DNA of 24,747 nucleotides from an uncultured Clostridium sp. (lineage in GTDB: Bacteria; Bacillota; Clostridia; Lachnospirales; Lachnospiraceae), in contig CALHQJ010000116.1 in the NCBI GenBank assembly GCA_938036545.1, forward strand, positions 1 to 24,747, in the 5' to 3' direction. A model generated the notes under the pieces. It was given only the letters and a program-made list of their open reading frames with translations, ran no database searches and was not told the DNA's origin. Every line of letters begins with the position of its first letter. Within the stretch, counting starts at the first letter, position 1. Below are positions 6,586 to 14,762 of the stretch, piece by piece. A program made the translations under genes and the position numbers.

Positions 6586-6894
6586 TTAAGCGTTGATCTT
6601 TTCAATCTTAACCTGAGTATAGAGCTGTCTGTGGCCGTTTTTCTTATGATAGCCAGTTTTTCTCTTATACTTGTAAACGATAACTTTCTTGCCCTTACCT
6701 TCTTTTTCTACGGTAGCGGTAACAGTTGCACCAGCTACAGTTGGGCATCCGATGGTTAACTCACCGTTGTTTACAGCCAGTACCTGATCGAAAGTTACGG
6801 TCTCGCCAGCGTTTACGCCAAGCTTTTCTACCTTAATGATATCGCCTTCAGCTACTTTGTACTGCTTTCCACCTGTTGCAATAATCGCGTACAT
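6586..6894 (-). CDS. rplU: 50S ribosomal protein L21
   Basis: This is a 102-residue L21: YAIIATGGKQYKVAEGD at the N-terminus and the basic KYKRKTGYHKKNGHRQLYT region near the C-terminus are diagnostic. It binds 23S rRNA early in 50S assembly. The start at 6894 is set by AGGAGG at 6903-6908, eight bases upstream; a GTG at 6903 overlaps the site and is rejected. It is the first gene of rplU-prp-rpmA and has its own consensus promoter and a structured leader. Confidence 0.97.
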   Translation of the reverse strand: MYAIIATGGKQYKVAEGDIIKVEKLGVNAGETVTFDQVLAVNNGELTIGCPTVAGATVTATVEKEGKGKKVIVYKYKRKTGYHKKNGHRQLYTQVKIEKINA

Positions 6895-6908
6895 GAAAGG
6901 CACCTCCT

Positions 6909-6980
6909 ATTTATCATTACTCGCCAATTATGGTGTACATGGATGAGCCCATGTCCTTATAACCTCATTGTGCGGCATAC
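6909..6980 (-). ncRNA. Putative L21-type ribosomal protein leader
   Basis: About 85 bases separate the probable transcription start near 6980 from the rplU start. The leader contains ACATGG-GCTCAT-CCATGT, a six-base stem. An upstream ATGAG can also pair with the CTCAT in its loop, an arrangement typical of autoregulatory ribosomal leaders. Firmicute rplU genes commonly carry an L21 leader, but I cannot align this one to the family consensus by eye. Confidence 0.4.
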
Positions 6981-6986
6981 TTGATT

Positions 6987-7015
6987 AATATAGCATTCTT
7001 TTCCTGAACTGTCAA
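6987..7015 (-). promoter_or_regulatory. Promoter of rplU-prp-rpmA
   Basis: On the minus strand TTGACA (7015-7010), a 17-base spacer and TATATT (6992-6987) form a near-consensus sigma-A promoter directly after the rng terminator. It gives the ribosomal genes transcription independent of the upstream radical-SAM/rng operon. Confidence 0.85.
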
Positions 7016-7045
7016 CTGATTTTCAAAATTATTTAAATTATTTTG

Positions 7046-7085
7046 TAACAGTTCAGCCGTGCGAAGATGCAAGGCTGAACTGTTA
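7046..7085 (-). terminator. Terminator after rng
   Basis: Perfect 13-base arms (TAACAGTTCAGCC at 7046-7058 with its complement at 7073-7085) enclose a short inner TGC/GCA stem. It follows the rng stop by about 22 bases. The downstream minus-strand sequence is A/T-rich but not a clean T-run. Confidence 0.75.
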
Positions 7086-7107
7086 TATATATCCAGTGGC
7101 ATTCCCG

Positions 7108-8322
7108 TTACATCTGCTGGTATAAAGACGGCCTTACCTTTTTTCGGGTAAGTTCAACCAAATTCAGCTTTGTCATATCTACAACTGTAGTTTTTACCGG
7201 ATCGTTCCGGACAGCGGCCCGAAGAGCTTCCATTAAAAGTTCCCTATCTTCTTCTGCCTCCATATCGATAAAATCCACAATGATAATTCCTGACAGGTTA
7301 CGGAGTCTCAGTTCGTGGGCCACAGCCTCCGCAGCTTCCAGATTAATTTTCAGCAATGTATCCCGCATATTTTTTTTACCGGAAAATTTTCCCGTGTTGA
7401 CATCGATTACTGTCATGGCTTCGGTAGGCTCAATAACCAGATACCCGCCGGACTTTAACCAGACCCTTGGCTGAACAGCCTGGGTAAATACGGTTTCCAG
7501 ACTGTACAAAGAAGACAGAGACAACATAGGATCATCATAAAATACCAGCTTGTCTAAGTCTTCCGGCTGATAGAGGGATAGATAAGAGTGAATCTCATCA
7601 TACAGCTTTTTCCCGTCTGTCACAATAGCTTTTAAAGAAGCAGAATAGGCATTTCTTACTTCACTTAAATATGCAGGGGCTGCCTGATAAAGCATTGTGT
7701 AGCAGGTACGAAATTCCCTGTCTGCAATAATTTTATCCAATATTCCTGACAGTTGTTTAAACTCAGCCAGAATAGCTTCGTCTTTCGCATCTTTGGCATT
7801 GGTACGGATAATTACGCCCCAGGGCTTTGTGCGAACCTCTTCCAGACGGCCTTTTAAAGTCTCTTTCCACTGGGCTGCCCGAATCTTGCCGGAAAAACTG
7901 ATCTGAGAGTTTAAAGCCGTCACAACGCAGTATTTTCCGCTTAAGCTGATATTGGAACTCAGCATGGGAGACTTGGTTTTAATGCTGTCTTTTTCGATCT
8001 GAACCATAATCTCGTCGCCAATGCGAAGAGGCCCGTCTTCCGGCCTGCTTCCAAACCAGTGGCGGCGGTTTTCTGATAAGCTATAGTAGCAGACATTGCC
8101 AGGAGCAATTTCCACAAAGGCAGCATTAATATTTTTCACAATATTTTGAACCCGTCCGATATAAATATTCCCTAAAACCGACTCCTGGTTTTTCGGTTCC
8201 ATGGAAATTTGTACCGGCCGGCTGTCTTCCATCAGCACAGATGCAATTTTATTCCTGTATTCCGTAATAACCAGTTTGGTCACAATCTCTTTATTCTTCT
8301 GGTTTTCAATCAATGTTTTCAC
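7108..8322 (-). CDS. rng: Ribonuclease E/G family endoribonuclease, short form
   Basis: This is a 404-residue endoribonuclease of the RNase E/G family, acting in rRNA maturation and mRNA decay. The S1 domain covers about 45-130 (GNIYIGRVQNIVKNINAAFVE). The catalytic DNase I-like region carries Asp307 in TVIDVNTGKFSG and Asp350 in IIIVDFIDME, matching the magnesium-binding aspartates of RNase E. The protein stops right after VELTRKKVRPSLYQQM. The CPxC-type zinc-link that follows this motif in E. coli RNase E/G is absent, with no cysteine pair in any frame downstream. The start is uncertain: GTG 8322 lacks a Shine-Dalgarno sequence, whereas TTG 8313 has a weak AGGTG seven bases upstream. It overlaps the upstream gene by 17 bases. 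Confidence 0.92.
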   Translation of the reverse strand: MKTLIENQKNKEIVTKLVITEYRNKIASVLMEDSRPVQISMEPKNQESVLGNIYIGRVQNIVKNINAAFVEIAPGNVCYYSLSENRRHWFGSRPEDGPLRIGDEIMVQIEKDSIKTKSPMLSSNISLSGKYCVVTALNSQISFSGKIRAAQWKETLKGRLEEVRTKPWGVIIRTNAKDAKDEAILAEFKQLSGILDKIIADREFRTCYTMLYQAAPAYLSEVRNAYSASLKAIVTDGKKLYDEIHSYLSLYQPEDLDKLVFYDDPMLSLSSLYSLETVFTQAVQPRVWLKSGGYLVIEPTEAMTVIDVNTGKFSGKKNMRDTLLKINLEAAEAVAHELRLRNLSGIIIVDFIDMEAEEDRELLMEALRAAVRNDPVKTTVVDMTKLNLVELTRKKVRPSLYQQM

Positions 8323-9067
8323 CTAAATCGTCCAAAGAAACAAAATGAGGAATTCCTTTCTCATCATAATCAGCAGCGTAAACTTCTTCTCTTTGGATTA
8401 AAAATGCAAATTCCGGCCGTTCCTGTCCAAGGAAACGATAGTATGCGTCTAAAACCAGTTCCGGCTTAATATTGGCGGCGCTTCCGGCAGAAAGCTTTAA
8501 GAACATGCCAGGAGCCTGTAAAGTTCCCTTTTCTTCCTGTTTTTCTTCAGGAACCAGACAGGAACAAGGTCTTGCCTCATAAATAAGCGGAGCTAAATCC
8601 AGTTCTTTTTCGCCTTTTTTTGTCTTTTTCATAATAAGAATAGACGGGGTTTTCAGAAATTCTGCAAAACCATCAAACCAGGCAGCTTCATCTTCCGGTT
8701 CATATCCTGGCCGGAATTGAAGAGTATAATCTGCAGCAGCAACGATGGACATGGCATTTGCTGCTTTTTCCGGCAGTTTTTTATAACTGATTACCTGGAT
8801 TCCTTCTACGGAAACAGCATTGATCCGGCGAATCATTTCTGCCGAAGAATCTGTTGAATTTACGTCAATGTCTACATATTCTCCATTGCTGGTAAGTCCT
8901 ACGCTTAAAGGCGCTGCAAAAGACATAAGCTGGTGCGGGCTGAACCCCTCACTGTATCTGATGTCCACATCTGCACGGCGGATTGCCTTTTGGAAGTAAC
9001 GCATTACATCCAGATGGCCGATAAACTTCATCTCTCCCTGTTTGAAAAATTTAATTCTTATTTTCAA
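8306..9067 (-). CDS. TIGR03936-type radical-SAM-linked protein (DUF2344)
   Basis: This 253-residue protein matches the family always found beside, or fused to, the TIGR03960 radical-SAM protein. The N-terminus (RIKFFKQGEMKFIGHLDVMR, then AIRRADVDIRYSEGFSPHQLMSF) and the LSVGLTSNGEYVDID segment are characteristic. The start codon is TTG 9067, with AAGGAGG 8 bases upstream; the only nearby ATG is out of frame and hits a stop at once. It overlaps the upstream gene by 17 bases, so translation is probably coupled. The function is unknown; the conserved pairing and the rng neighbourhood suggest a role in RNA or ribosome modification, which is inference. Confidence 0.9.
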   Translation of the reverse strand: MKIRIKFFKQGEMKFIGHLDVMRYFQKAIRRADVDIRYSEGFSPHQLMSFAAPLSVGLTSNGEYVDIDVNSTDSSAEMIRRINAVSVEGIQVISYKKLPEKAANAMSIVAAADYTLQFRPGYEPEDEAAWFDGFAEFLKTPSILIMKKTKKGEKELDLAPLIYEARPCSCLVPEEKQEEKGTLQAPGMFLKLSAGSAANIKPELVLDAYYRFLGQERPEFAFLIQREEVYAADYDEKGIPHFVSLDDLGENID

Positions 9068-10919
9068 AGCATACGCCTCCTTTCCATCTCATAGCTCCGC
9101 AGGCTGAACATTTCTGGCGGCAGTTTGGAGTAACGGTTTCATCAATTGCATGGAGCCATTCCCGTTTTAAAAATTCTTTGGAGATGCCGGCATCAATAAA
9201 ATCCCATGGGAACACTTCATCCAGTTCTCTGGTTCTTGTAGTATAGAAATCAATGGACAAGCCACAGGTTTCAAAGGCTTTCATCCAGATTTCATTGTCA
9301 AAACATTCTGACCAGGAATCATACAAAGCGCCGTTTTTATATGCTTCCTCAATTAAAGCGGCGCATTTCCGATCGCCTCTGGCCAAAACGCCCTCTAAAA
9401 CCGTCAAATCCGCCTCATGCCAGTTATAGCGCAGACTCTTGTAATTTAACATTTCCCTGAATTTATTACGCACAATGGATGCACGTTCTAAGAACTCTTC
9501 CTTTGTACACATTCTCGCCCACTGGAATGGAGTAAACGGCTTTGGTACAAAGAAAGACGAACTGGCCGTTACCTGTACTTTACCCTGGCGTTTTTCCTTG
9601 GGAACTTCATCATAATAAGTTTCTGCAACCTTTTCAGAAAGCAGTGCGATTCCTTCCATATCTTCTGGCGTTTCTGTCGGAAGTCCCAGCATAAAATACA
9701 ATTTTACACGGTTCCAGCCGCCGCGGAAGGCTTCAGCAGCGCCATTTAAAATATCTTCCTCAGTTAGTCCCTTATTGATAACATCTCTAAGACGCTGAGA
9801 GCCTGCTTCTGGCGCAAAAGTCAGGCTGCTCTTTTTTACATCCTGAATCTTGCTCATAACGTCCAGGGAAAATGCATCAATACGCAAAGATGGCAGGGAA
9901 ATATTAACCCCTTTTCCATGGAACTCATCAATTAAAAAGTTTACCAGTCCTTCTAATTGCGTATAATCGCTGGAACTTAAGGAACTTAAGGAAATTTCTT
10001 CATGTCCTGTGCTCTTTAACATCTTGTAGGCATAGTCTTTCAGGTAATCCAGGCTGTGTTCCCTCAGGGGGCGATATACATTTCCAGCCTGACAGAACCG
10101 GCATCCACGGATACATCCCCTCATAATTTCCAGTACAACCCGATCCTGAGTTACTTTGATATAGGGAACCAGTGGCTTTTCGATATAGGCAGCGTCATCT
10201 GGATTCACTACCACTTCTTTGGTAATTTTTGCCTTTGCATGGCTGTTATTAGGAGTAAAAGAGGCAATGGTTCCATCTTCTTTATACGCCACATCATAAA
10301 AGGCAGGGACATAAATACCAGGGATTTCTGCCGCTGCTTCTAAAAATTCCTTACGGCTTTTTCCAGCTTTTTTACAAGCCTTATAAACGTCCATTAAGTC
10401 ATAATAGACGGTTTCGCCTTCTCCAATATAAAACATATCGAAAAATTCAGCCAGCGGCTCCGGATTATAGGCGCAGGGACCGCCGCCGATCACAATCGGA
10501 TCTTCTTCTGTTCTGTCACAGGCATGAAGCGGAATCTGAGACAGATCCAATACCTGTAAAATATTGGTATAGCACATTTCATACTGCAGTGTAATACCTA
10601 AAAAGTCAAATTCTTTAATAGGGCTTTGAGATTCCAGTGAAAACAGAGGAATCTTTTTTTCCCGCATCACTTTATCCAAATCGGTCCATGGAGAATAGAC
10701 CCGTTCACAATAAATATCATCTCGGCGATTAAAAAAATCATAGAGAATCTGGATTCCCAAATGAGACATGCCGATTTCATACACATCCGGGAAACAGAGG
10801 GCAAAACGGACGTCTACCTTATCAGGGTCCTTATATACCGAGTTAATCTCCCCACCGATATAGCGGGCTGGCTGCTGGATAGACAGCAGGATTTCATCAT
10901 TTAATGCTAGTTTTCTCAT
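9051..10919 (-). CDS. TIGR03960-type radical SAM protein with B12-binding-like N-terminal domain
   Basis: This is a 622-residue protein. Residues about 35-180 resemble the B12-binding-like domain (ALCFPDVYEIGMSHLGIQ, IVIGGGPCAYNPEP, FYIGEGET). The radical-SAM domain starts near 255 with the iron-sulfur motif Cys269-x3-Cys273-x2-Cys276 (RGCIRGCRFCQAG) and continues through EISLSSLSSSDYTQLEGL and TFAPEAGSQRLR. A second cysteine cluster sits at the C-terminus (CRQKCSACGAMRW). The family is widespread in Clostridia and its substrate is not established. It heads the operon with its linked partner and rng. AAGGAAAAG precedes ATG 10919 and a consensus promoter lies at 10980-11008. Confidence 0.93.
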   Translation of the reverse strand: MRKLALNDEILLSIQQPARYIGGEINSVYKDPDKVDVRFALCFPDVYEIGMSHLGIQILYDFFNRRDDIYCERVYSPWTDLDKVMREKKIPLFSLESQSPIKEFDFLGITLQYEMCYTNILQVLDLSQIPLHACDRTEEDPIVIGGGPCAYNPEPLAEFFDMFYIGEGETVYYDLMDVYKACKKAGKSRKEFLEAAAEIPGIYVPAFYDVAYKEDGTIASFTPNNSHAKAKITKEVVVNPDDAAYIEKPLVPYIKVTQDRVVLEIMRGCIRGCRFCQAGNVYRPLREHSLDYLKDYAYKMLKSTGHEEISLSSLSSSDYTQLEGLVNFLIDEFHGKGVNISLPSLRIDAFSLDVMSKIQDVKKSSLTFAPEAGSQRLRDVINKGLTEEDILNGAAEAFRGGWNRVKLYFMLGLPTETPEDMEGIALLSEKVAETYYDEVPKEKRQGKVQVTASSSFFVPKPFTPFQWARMCTKEEFLERASIVRNKFREMLNYKSLRYNWHEADLTVLEGVLARGDRKCAALIEEAYKNGALYDSWSECFDNEIWMKAFETCGLSIDFYTTRTRELDEVFPWDFIDAGISKEFLKREWLHAIDETVTPNCRQKCSACGAMRWKGGVCFENKN

Positions 10920-10979
10920 TACTTTTCCTTTTCATTTTAATTAAAGTACATCATTTGCTACGTTCCTTTATCGCGGATC

Positions 10980-11008
10980 ATTATACAACACATACGGAAT
11001 TTAGGCAA
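10980..11008 (-). promoter_or_regulatory. Promoter of the radical-SAM pair and rng operon
   Basis: On the minus strand TTGCCT (11008-11003), a 17-base spacer and TATAAT (10985-10980) form a good sigma-A promoter about 60 bases upstream of the first start codon. It diverges from the YeiL-like regulator gene. Confidence 0.8.
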
Positions 11009-11079
11009 CTGTGAGTTGTTTAGACAGTTTGAACTCAAAAATTAATCAATCTGATAAAGACTTTATTCCCATTTTCGTA

Positions 11080-11085
11080 TATAAT
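11080..11085 (+). promoter_or_regulatory. -10 element of the YeiL-like regulator
   Basis: A perfect TATAAT lies 45 bases before ATG 11131. No good -35 match is found 16-18 bases upstream (AAGACT at best), so the promoter may need an activator. A weak six-base dyad TGAGTT/AACTCA at 11011-11036 lies further upstream. Confidence 0.5.
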
Positions 11086-11130
11086 GGTTCCATACAAACA
11101 ACAGATATTTTATATATTGGGAGAATTCAT

Positions 11131-11814
11131 ATGAAATACATATATAATCAAACAATGATACAGCATATTCTTGAAGAACATAAATTTTTAGACCATTTTT
11201 CTTTTGATATCCTGCCGTATATTCAAATTGTTGAATACGATAAAGGAGAATATATTATCCGTCCAACCGATTCCCTGACCCATATTTTTTATCTAATAAA
11301 AGGAACGGCCAAACTTTACGAATTTCACAAAAACGGGAGACAGTCATTAATTAATTTTTTTACACCTCCCAGCTTTTTTGGTATTCCGGAATTTTTTGAA
11401 CTGAATAAACGTCCATTTCCACTTGTTGCCCATATCCCCTGTCTTTGTATTGAAGTCGATACTCAAAGATGCAGAACCCAGCTGCTGCAGGACGCCCAGT
11501 TTCTGCAGTTTTGCTGCAGCATTGCATTCCGGCAGAATGTACTGCAAAACCGCAGGTATATGCACCTCACCTCTTCACCCAGCCGTAATAATTTCGCTTC
11601 CTGTCTGATTCTTTTGCAGAACAATGGAATCCTTTCTTTTACTTATACAGATTTGGCCGAATATTTGGCCATTTCATACCGCCATCTCATGCGCCTTATT
11701 TCCGAGATGTGTGAGGAACAGATCATCGAGCGGACACCAAAAGGAATTAAAATTTTAGACTGGGATAAAATCTATTCCTTGGCCGAAGAAATACATGATG
11801 ACTGGGAATGCTAA
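11131..11814 (+). CDS. CRP/FNR-family transcriptional regulator, YeiL-like
   Basis: This is a 227-residue regulator. I chose ATG 11131 because GGGAGA lies six bases upstream and the TATAAT at 11080 falls inside any longer reading frame. Residues about 20-110 form the cyclic-nucleotide-binding-type beta roll (IQIVEYDKGEYIIRP, IFYLIKGTAKLYEFHKNGRQ). A dimerisation helix follows. The winged helix-turn-helix occupies 170-207, with recognition helix ISYRHLMRLISEM. The C-terminal half resembles E. coli YeiL from memory (SYRHL, KKG/PKG wing). E. coli yeiL also lies near nucleoside genes, which fits the transport operon here. It has eight cysteines, so a redox or metal input is possible but unproven. 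It probably controls the convergent BMP operon. Confidence 0.85.
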   Translation: MKYIYNQTMIQHILEEHKFLDHFSFDILPYIQIVEYDKGEYIIRPTDSLTHIFYLIKGTAKLYEFHKNGRQSLINFFTPPSFFGIPEFFELNKRPFPLVAHIPCLCIEVDTQRCRTQLLQDAQFLQFCCSIAFRQNVLQNRRYMHLTSSPSRNNFASCLILLQNNGILSFTYTDLAEYLAISYRHLMRLISEMCEEQIIERTPKGIKILDWDKIYSLAEEIHDDWEC

Positions 11815-11836
11815 CAAACGTTTTTCTCCATAAAAA

Positions 11837-11876
11837 CACACAGGAAACAGGTGTTTAACATTCTATTTCCTGTGTG
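11837..11876. terminator. Bidirectional terminator between regulator and amidohydrolase genes
   Basis: Perfect 11-base arms CACACAGGAAA (11837-11847) and TTTCCTGTGTG (11866-11876) sit between convergent genes. The plus strand continues CCTTTTAAATTT; the minus strand continues TTTTTATGG. The hairpin therefore has a usable T-tract in both directions. Confidence 0.82.
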
Positions 11877-11880
11877 CCTT

Positions 11881-12741
11881 TTAAATTTCTAACAGTTCTG
11901 CTGCATTCTTCCACATAAGCCGCTCTAAAACATTTGGCGGATATGGCTGGGCTTTAAACTGTTCTACAGCCTGTATCATTGACCGGATTGGATATCCGCT
12001 TCCGAATAAAAAGCGATATTCCATATAGCTGTTTGCTGCTTTTACAAACTCGTCTGCAAAAGGCATATTCGGCATATACCCATAAAAATCTGGATACAGA
12101 TAAATATTCGGACATACCATTGCAACTCCCAGGATTCCATCTACATATGGCCAGCAACCATGGTCTACGGCCATAGAAAGTTCTTTATATTTTACCGCTA
12201 CACGATGAATATGTACCGGATCGGTATAACTGATATCTGGTCCTACAAAAATACTGGAAGTAAGAGAAACGATCATTCCACATTCAATACAGGTTTCATA
12301 TGCTGGTTCCAGTACTGGATCATCAAAATAACGGGGCGGATATCCGTATCCAGGTTCTAATGAAATTCCTTTAAACCCCCATGATTTACACTGCAAAATT
12401 TGCTTGCGTATTCCCTCCGGCTTATCAATATCTACAGCACCAAACCCTGCAAATTTATCTGGATACCGTTCCAGTAATTCAGCAATTTCTTCATTTGGTA
12501 CATACCCCTCTGTTTTCGTCTGTCTGCCATGTACCACACCAAAATCAATACCAGCTTCTTCCATTTCAGCAAAATAAAGCCCCATATCACACTTTCTGGC
12601 AGATTCCATTTTCCCACTATTTTTATGTAATCCAGGAACTAATTTCGGGTCATCAAAATCTTCATCTACTTTTCTTGGAAAAAGCGCTGTTTTTTCTGCA
12701 AAGCTTTTATAAGGAGGTCTGCTTCTAAAATCTATAATCAT
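11881..12741 (-). CDS. Amidohydrolase-fold (Amidohydro_2-like) protein with most metal ligands lost
   Basis: This is a 286-residue TIM-barrel protein of the COG2159/Amidohydro_2 type. The fold is indicated by MIIDF at strand 1, GFGAVDIDKPEG, GFKGISLEPGY, AVDHG and YRFLFGSGYPI, with a closing helix (ERLMWKNAAELLEI). In active relatives strand 1 carries HxH; here it is Arg6-Ser-Arg8. The strand-5 histidine region reads MIVSLTSS, and the final aspartate (normally FGTDYP) is Gly249. Only His194 of the usual ligands remains. The protein may be a non-metal enzyme, a binding protein or a subfamily with different chemistry. It starts in a 4-base ATGA overlap with the permease gene, so it belongs to the transport operon and may act on the imported compound. 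Confidence 0.8.
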   Translation of the reverse strand: MIIDFRSRPPYKSFAEKTALFPRKVDEDFDDPKLVPGLHKNSGKMESARKCDMGLYFAEMEEAGIDFGVVHGRQTKTEGYVPNEEIAELLERYPDKFAGFGAVDIDKPEGIRKQILQCKSWGFKGISLEPGYGYPPRYFDDPVLEPAYETCIECGMIVSLTSSIFVGPDISYTDPVHIHRVAVKYKELSMAVDHGCWPYVDGILGVAMVCPNIYLYPDFYGYMPNMPFADEFVKAANSYMEYRFLFGSGYPIRSMIQAVEQFKAQPYPPNVLERLMWKNAAELLEI

Positions 12742-13685
12742 ACTTCTGCTCCTTTTTTATTTTTTTCTAATTTTTTCTTATCAGCATTTTGTTTTTTAGC
12801 AGAATAGACCACGAGGCCAACAATAGTAGCTAAATATGGAATTGTCAGCAATAACTCTGACGGAATTGAAAAGGACTGAAGCACATTTGCCAGTGCATCT
12901 GCAATTCCAAAAAACAGAGAAGCAATCGCTGCTGGTATCGGTCTGCCTCCTCCCATAGATTCTGCTGCAATTCCTATAAAGCCTCGTCCTGCTACCATAT
13001 CCCGCACAAATCTGGAAGAATATGACATAGACATAAACATTCCTCCAAAAGAAGCGCATAATCCGCTTAAAGCCAGCGCAATCAATTTGATTCTGTTAGA
13101 ATTTTCGCCTACAGATTCTGCCGCAAGGGAATACTCTCCTACTGCCCGTATCCTGAGGCCTAAAGGCGTTTTATACAGCAATACAAAAATGAAAATCATC
13201 ATCGCTACGGCAAGATATGTAAGCAAGCTTTGACCAGATATGATCGGCCCTATTAATGGTATATTCTCAAGGATCGGAATATTAATGTTTGGAACGGATA
13301 AACTGGGAAGGCTTGCTGTCGATCCCTTATCTCCCGTTACCATAAACATGATAAAGACTGTAAATCCTCCAGCAAACTGATTAATTGCGATACCAGTCAG
13401 CCAAATATCGGTATCCATAATAATATGAAAATACCCTAGGAATAACCCAATGCCAATTCCGGCTACAACACCTGCCAGCAGACCTAGCCAAACATTCTGA
13501 GTATAGGCGCTTACTATAACTCCAGCCAGTGCCGAGCACAACATGGTTCCCTCTATTGTAATATTTCTAACACCAGCTTTTTTTGCAATTAAACAGGACA
13601 GGGTTGCAAATACAATGGGCGTTGTAAGACGAAATACTCCTGCTAAAAACTGGGGTGTAAATATTAACTTTAAAATATCTTCCAT
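12738..13685 (-). CDS. BMP/nucleoside-type ABC transporter permease (NupQ-like)
   Basis: This is a 315-residue membrane protein of the BPD_transp_2 permease family with about eight to nine hydrophobic segments. Family signatures are KKAGVRNITIEGTMLCSAL near residue 32, YKTPLGLRIRAVGEYSLAAE near 170, and GRGFIGIAAESMGGGRPIPA near 234. It pairs with the longer permease just upstream, as in nupP/nupQ-type nucleoside importers. The stop codon overlaps the amidohydrolase start; the gap to the preceding permease is 3 bases. The C-terminal tail is lysine-rich and cytosolic. Nucleosides are the likeliest substrate class, but this permease family also serves other small solutes. Confidence 0.9.
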   Translation of the reverse strand: MEDILKLIFTPQFLAGVFRLTTPIVFATLSCLIAKKAGVRNITIEGTMLCSALAGVIVSAYTQNVWLGLLAGVVAGIGIGLFLGYFHIIMDTDIWLTGIAINQFAGGFTVFIMFMVTGDKGSTASLPSLSVPNINIPILENIPLIGPIISGQSLLTYLAVAMMIFIFVLLYKTPLGLRIRAVGEYSLAAESVGENSNRIKLIALALSGLCASFGGMFMSMSYSSRFVRDMVAGRGFIGIAAESMGGGRPIPAAIASLFFGIADALANVLQSFSIPSELLLTIPYLATIVGLVVYSAKKQNADKKKLEKNKKGAEV

Positions 13686-13688
13686 CTT

Positions 13689-14762
13689 TTACGCCTCACT
13701 TTCTTCACCGCTGTTTTTAACATGACGAACGATCAATTTCTGATGAAATTTTGCCAAAAATCCTCTCGAAGCGATCATTAAGATCAGCAGGGACTGAATT
13801 ACAATAACCATTTCGCTGGGAACATCACTGGTACGGTTCATAATATCTGCACCTGTTCGGATATATGCAATAAACAATGCTGCAAGCGGAATATTTTTTG
13901 CTTTAAATCCAGCAATAGTAGCAATTAAGATGCCATCCCAGCCAAAGCCAGGAAGTCCCAGCCACTGGAAACGTTCATACCGTCCTAGCATCTCAGCAGC
14001 CCCGCCAGCTCCTGAAAGAGCTCCGCCTAAAAAAGCACTGAGCATACATAAAGCGCCAATATTTATTCCAGAATACTTTGAAAACTTTTCATTAGATCCA
14101 ATCATTTTCATCTTGTAGCCCCAGTTTGTTCTGTCCATAAACAAAACAGTAAGAACAACAGCAATCAGTGCCAAAATCAGTGCAGTTGTCACCTGAGTCT
14201 TAGAAATAATAACTGGTAAATTTGCTCCCTCCGGAAGCGCATAGGAAGCTGTCATTCCAATCTCCGGATCACGAATCGAATAGTTTAAAATAAAAGTTCC
14301 CAGATACAGCAGCACATAATTCAGCATTAAAGAGTCTACAAAAAGATCTGCATTAAATTTCAATTTTAGATACATCGGAATCATTGCAATCAGGCCGCAA
14401 ATAATACTTGCTGCCAAAAAAGAAGCAGTTTGAGACATGATTCCGCCAGTCCCTAATTTGATAGACACCCATGCTGCGATTAAACCGCCAAAAAATACCG
14501 CTCCTTCCCCAATTACACTGCACTGCCCAATCGAAAATATTACACAGGCTCCTAGTGCTGTAAAGCAGACTGGGATAAAAAACTCAATCATATTGCCAAA
14601 CCGCCGCATTGAGCTAAATGGTCCTGTAAGAAAGGCTTTAATTGCAGTCACTGGCTCATTGCTGATCAAAATAATAAACAAAAAAGCAAATACCATCGCT
14701 ACAAAAATTGCCAGCATAGTTTTTACCATATAAAACAGTTCATTGATCTGTTTATTATTCAT
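13689..14762 (-). CDS. BMP/nucleoside-type ABC transporter permease (NupP-like)
   Basis: This is a 357-residue permease of the BPD_transp_2 family, the longer of two membrane subunits. It has an N-terminal membrane segment (VKTMLAIFVAMVFAFLFIIL), then AIKAFLTGPFSSMRRFGNMIEFFIP, which is typical of YufP/NupP proteins. Further on come the GQCSVIGEGAVFFGGL loop and GLPGFGWDGILIATIAGFKA near the C-terminus. About nine hydrophobic segments are visible. It overlaps the ATPase gene by 8 bases and is followed after 3 bases by the second permease, so the three transporter genes are translated together. Confidence 0.9.
   Translation of the reverse strand: MNNKQINELFYMVKTMLAIFVAMVFAFLFIILISNEPVTAIKAFLTGPFSSMRRFGNMIEFFIPVCFTALGACVIFSIGQCSVIGEGAVFFGGLIAAWVSIKLGTGGIMSQTASFLAASIICGLIAMIPMYLKLKFNADLFVDSLMLNYVLLYLGTFILNYSIRDPEIGMTASYALPEGANLPVIISKTQVTTALILALIAVVLTVLFMDRTNWGYKMKMIGSNEKFSKYSGINIGALCMLSAFLGGALSGAGGAAEMLGRYERFQWLGLPGFGWDGILIATIAGFKAKNIPLAALFIAYIRTGADIMNRTSDVPSEMVIVIQSLLILMIASRGFLAKFHQKLIVRHVKNSGEESEA

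Noticed and set aside
11011..11130. N-terminal extension of the YeiL-like regulator
   Set aside because: The TATAAT promoter element falls within it, and a clear ribosome binding site precedes ATG 11131, where family homology begins.
11813..11824. TAAC-AAAC-GTTT after the regulator gene as a fourth LexA box
   Set aside because: It is a poor match, overlaps a stop codon and is not near a promoter.
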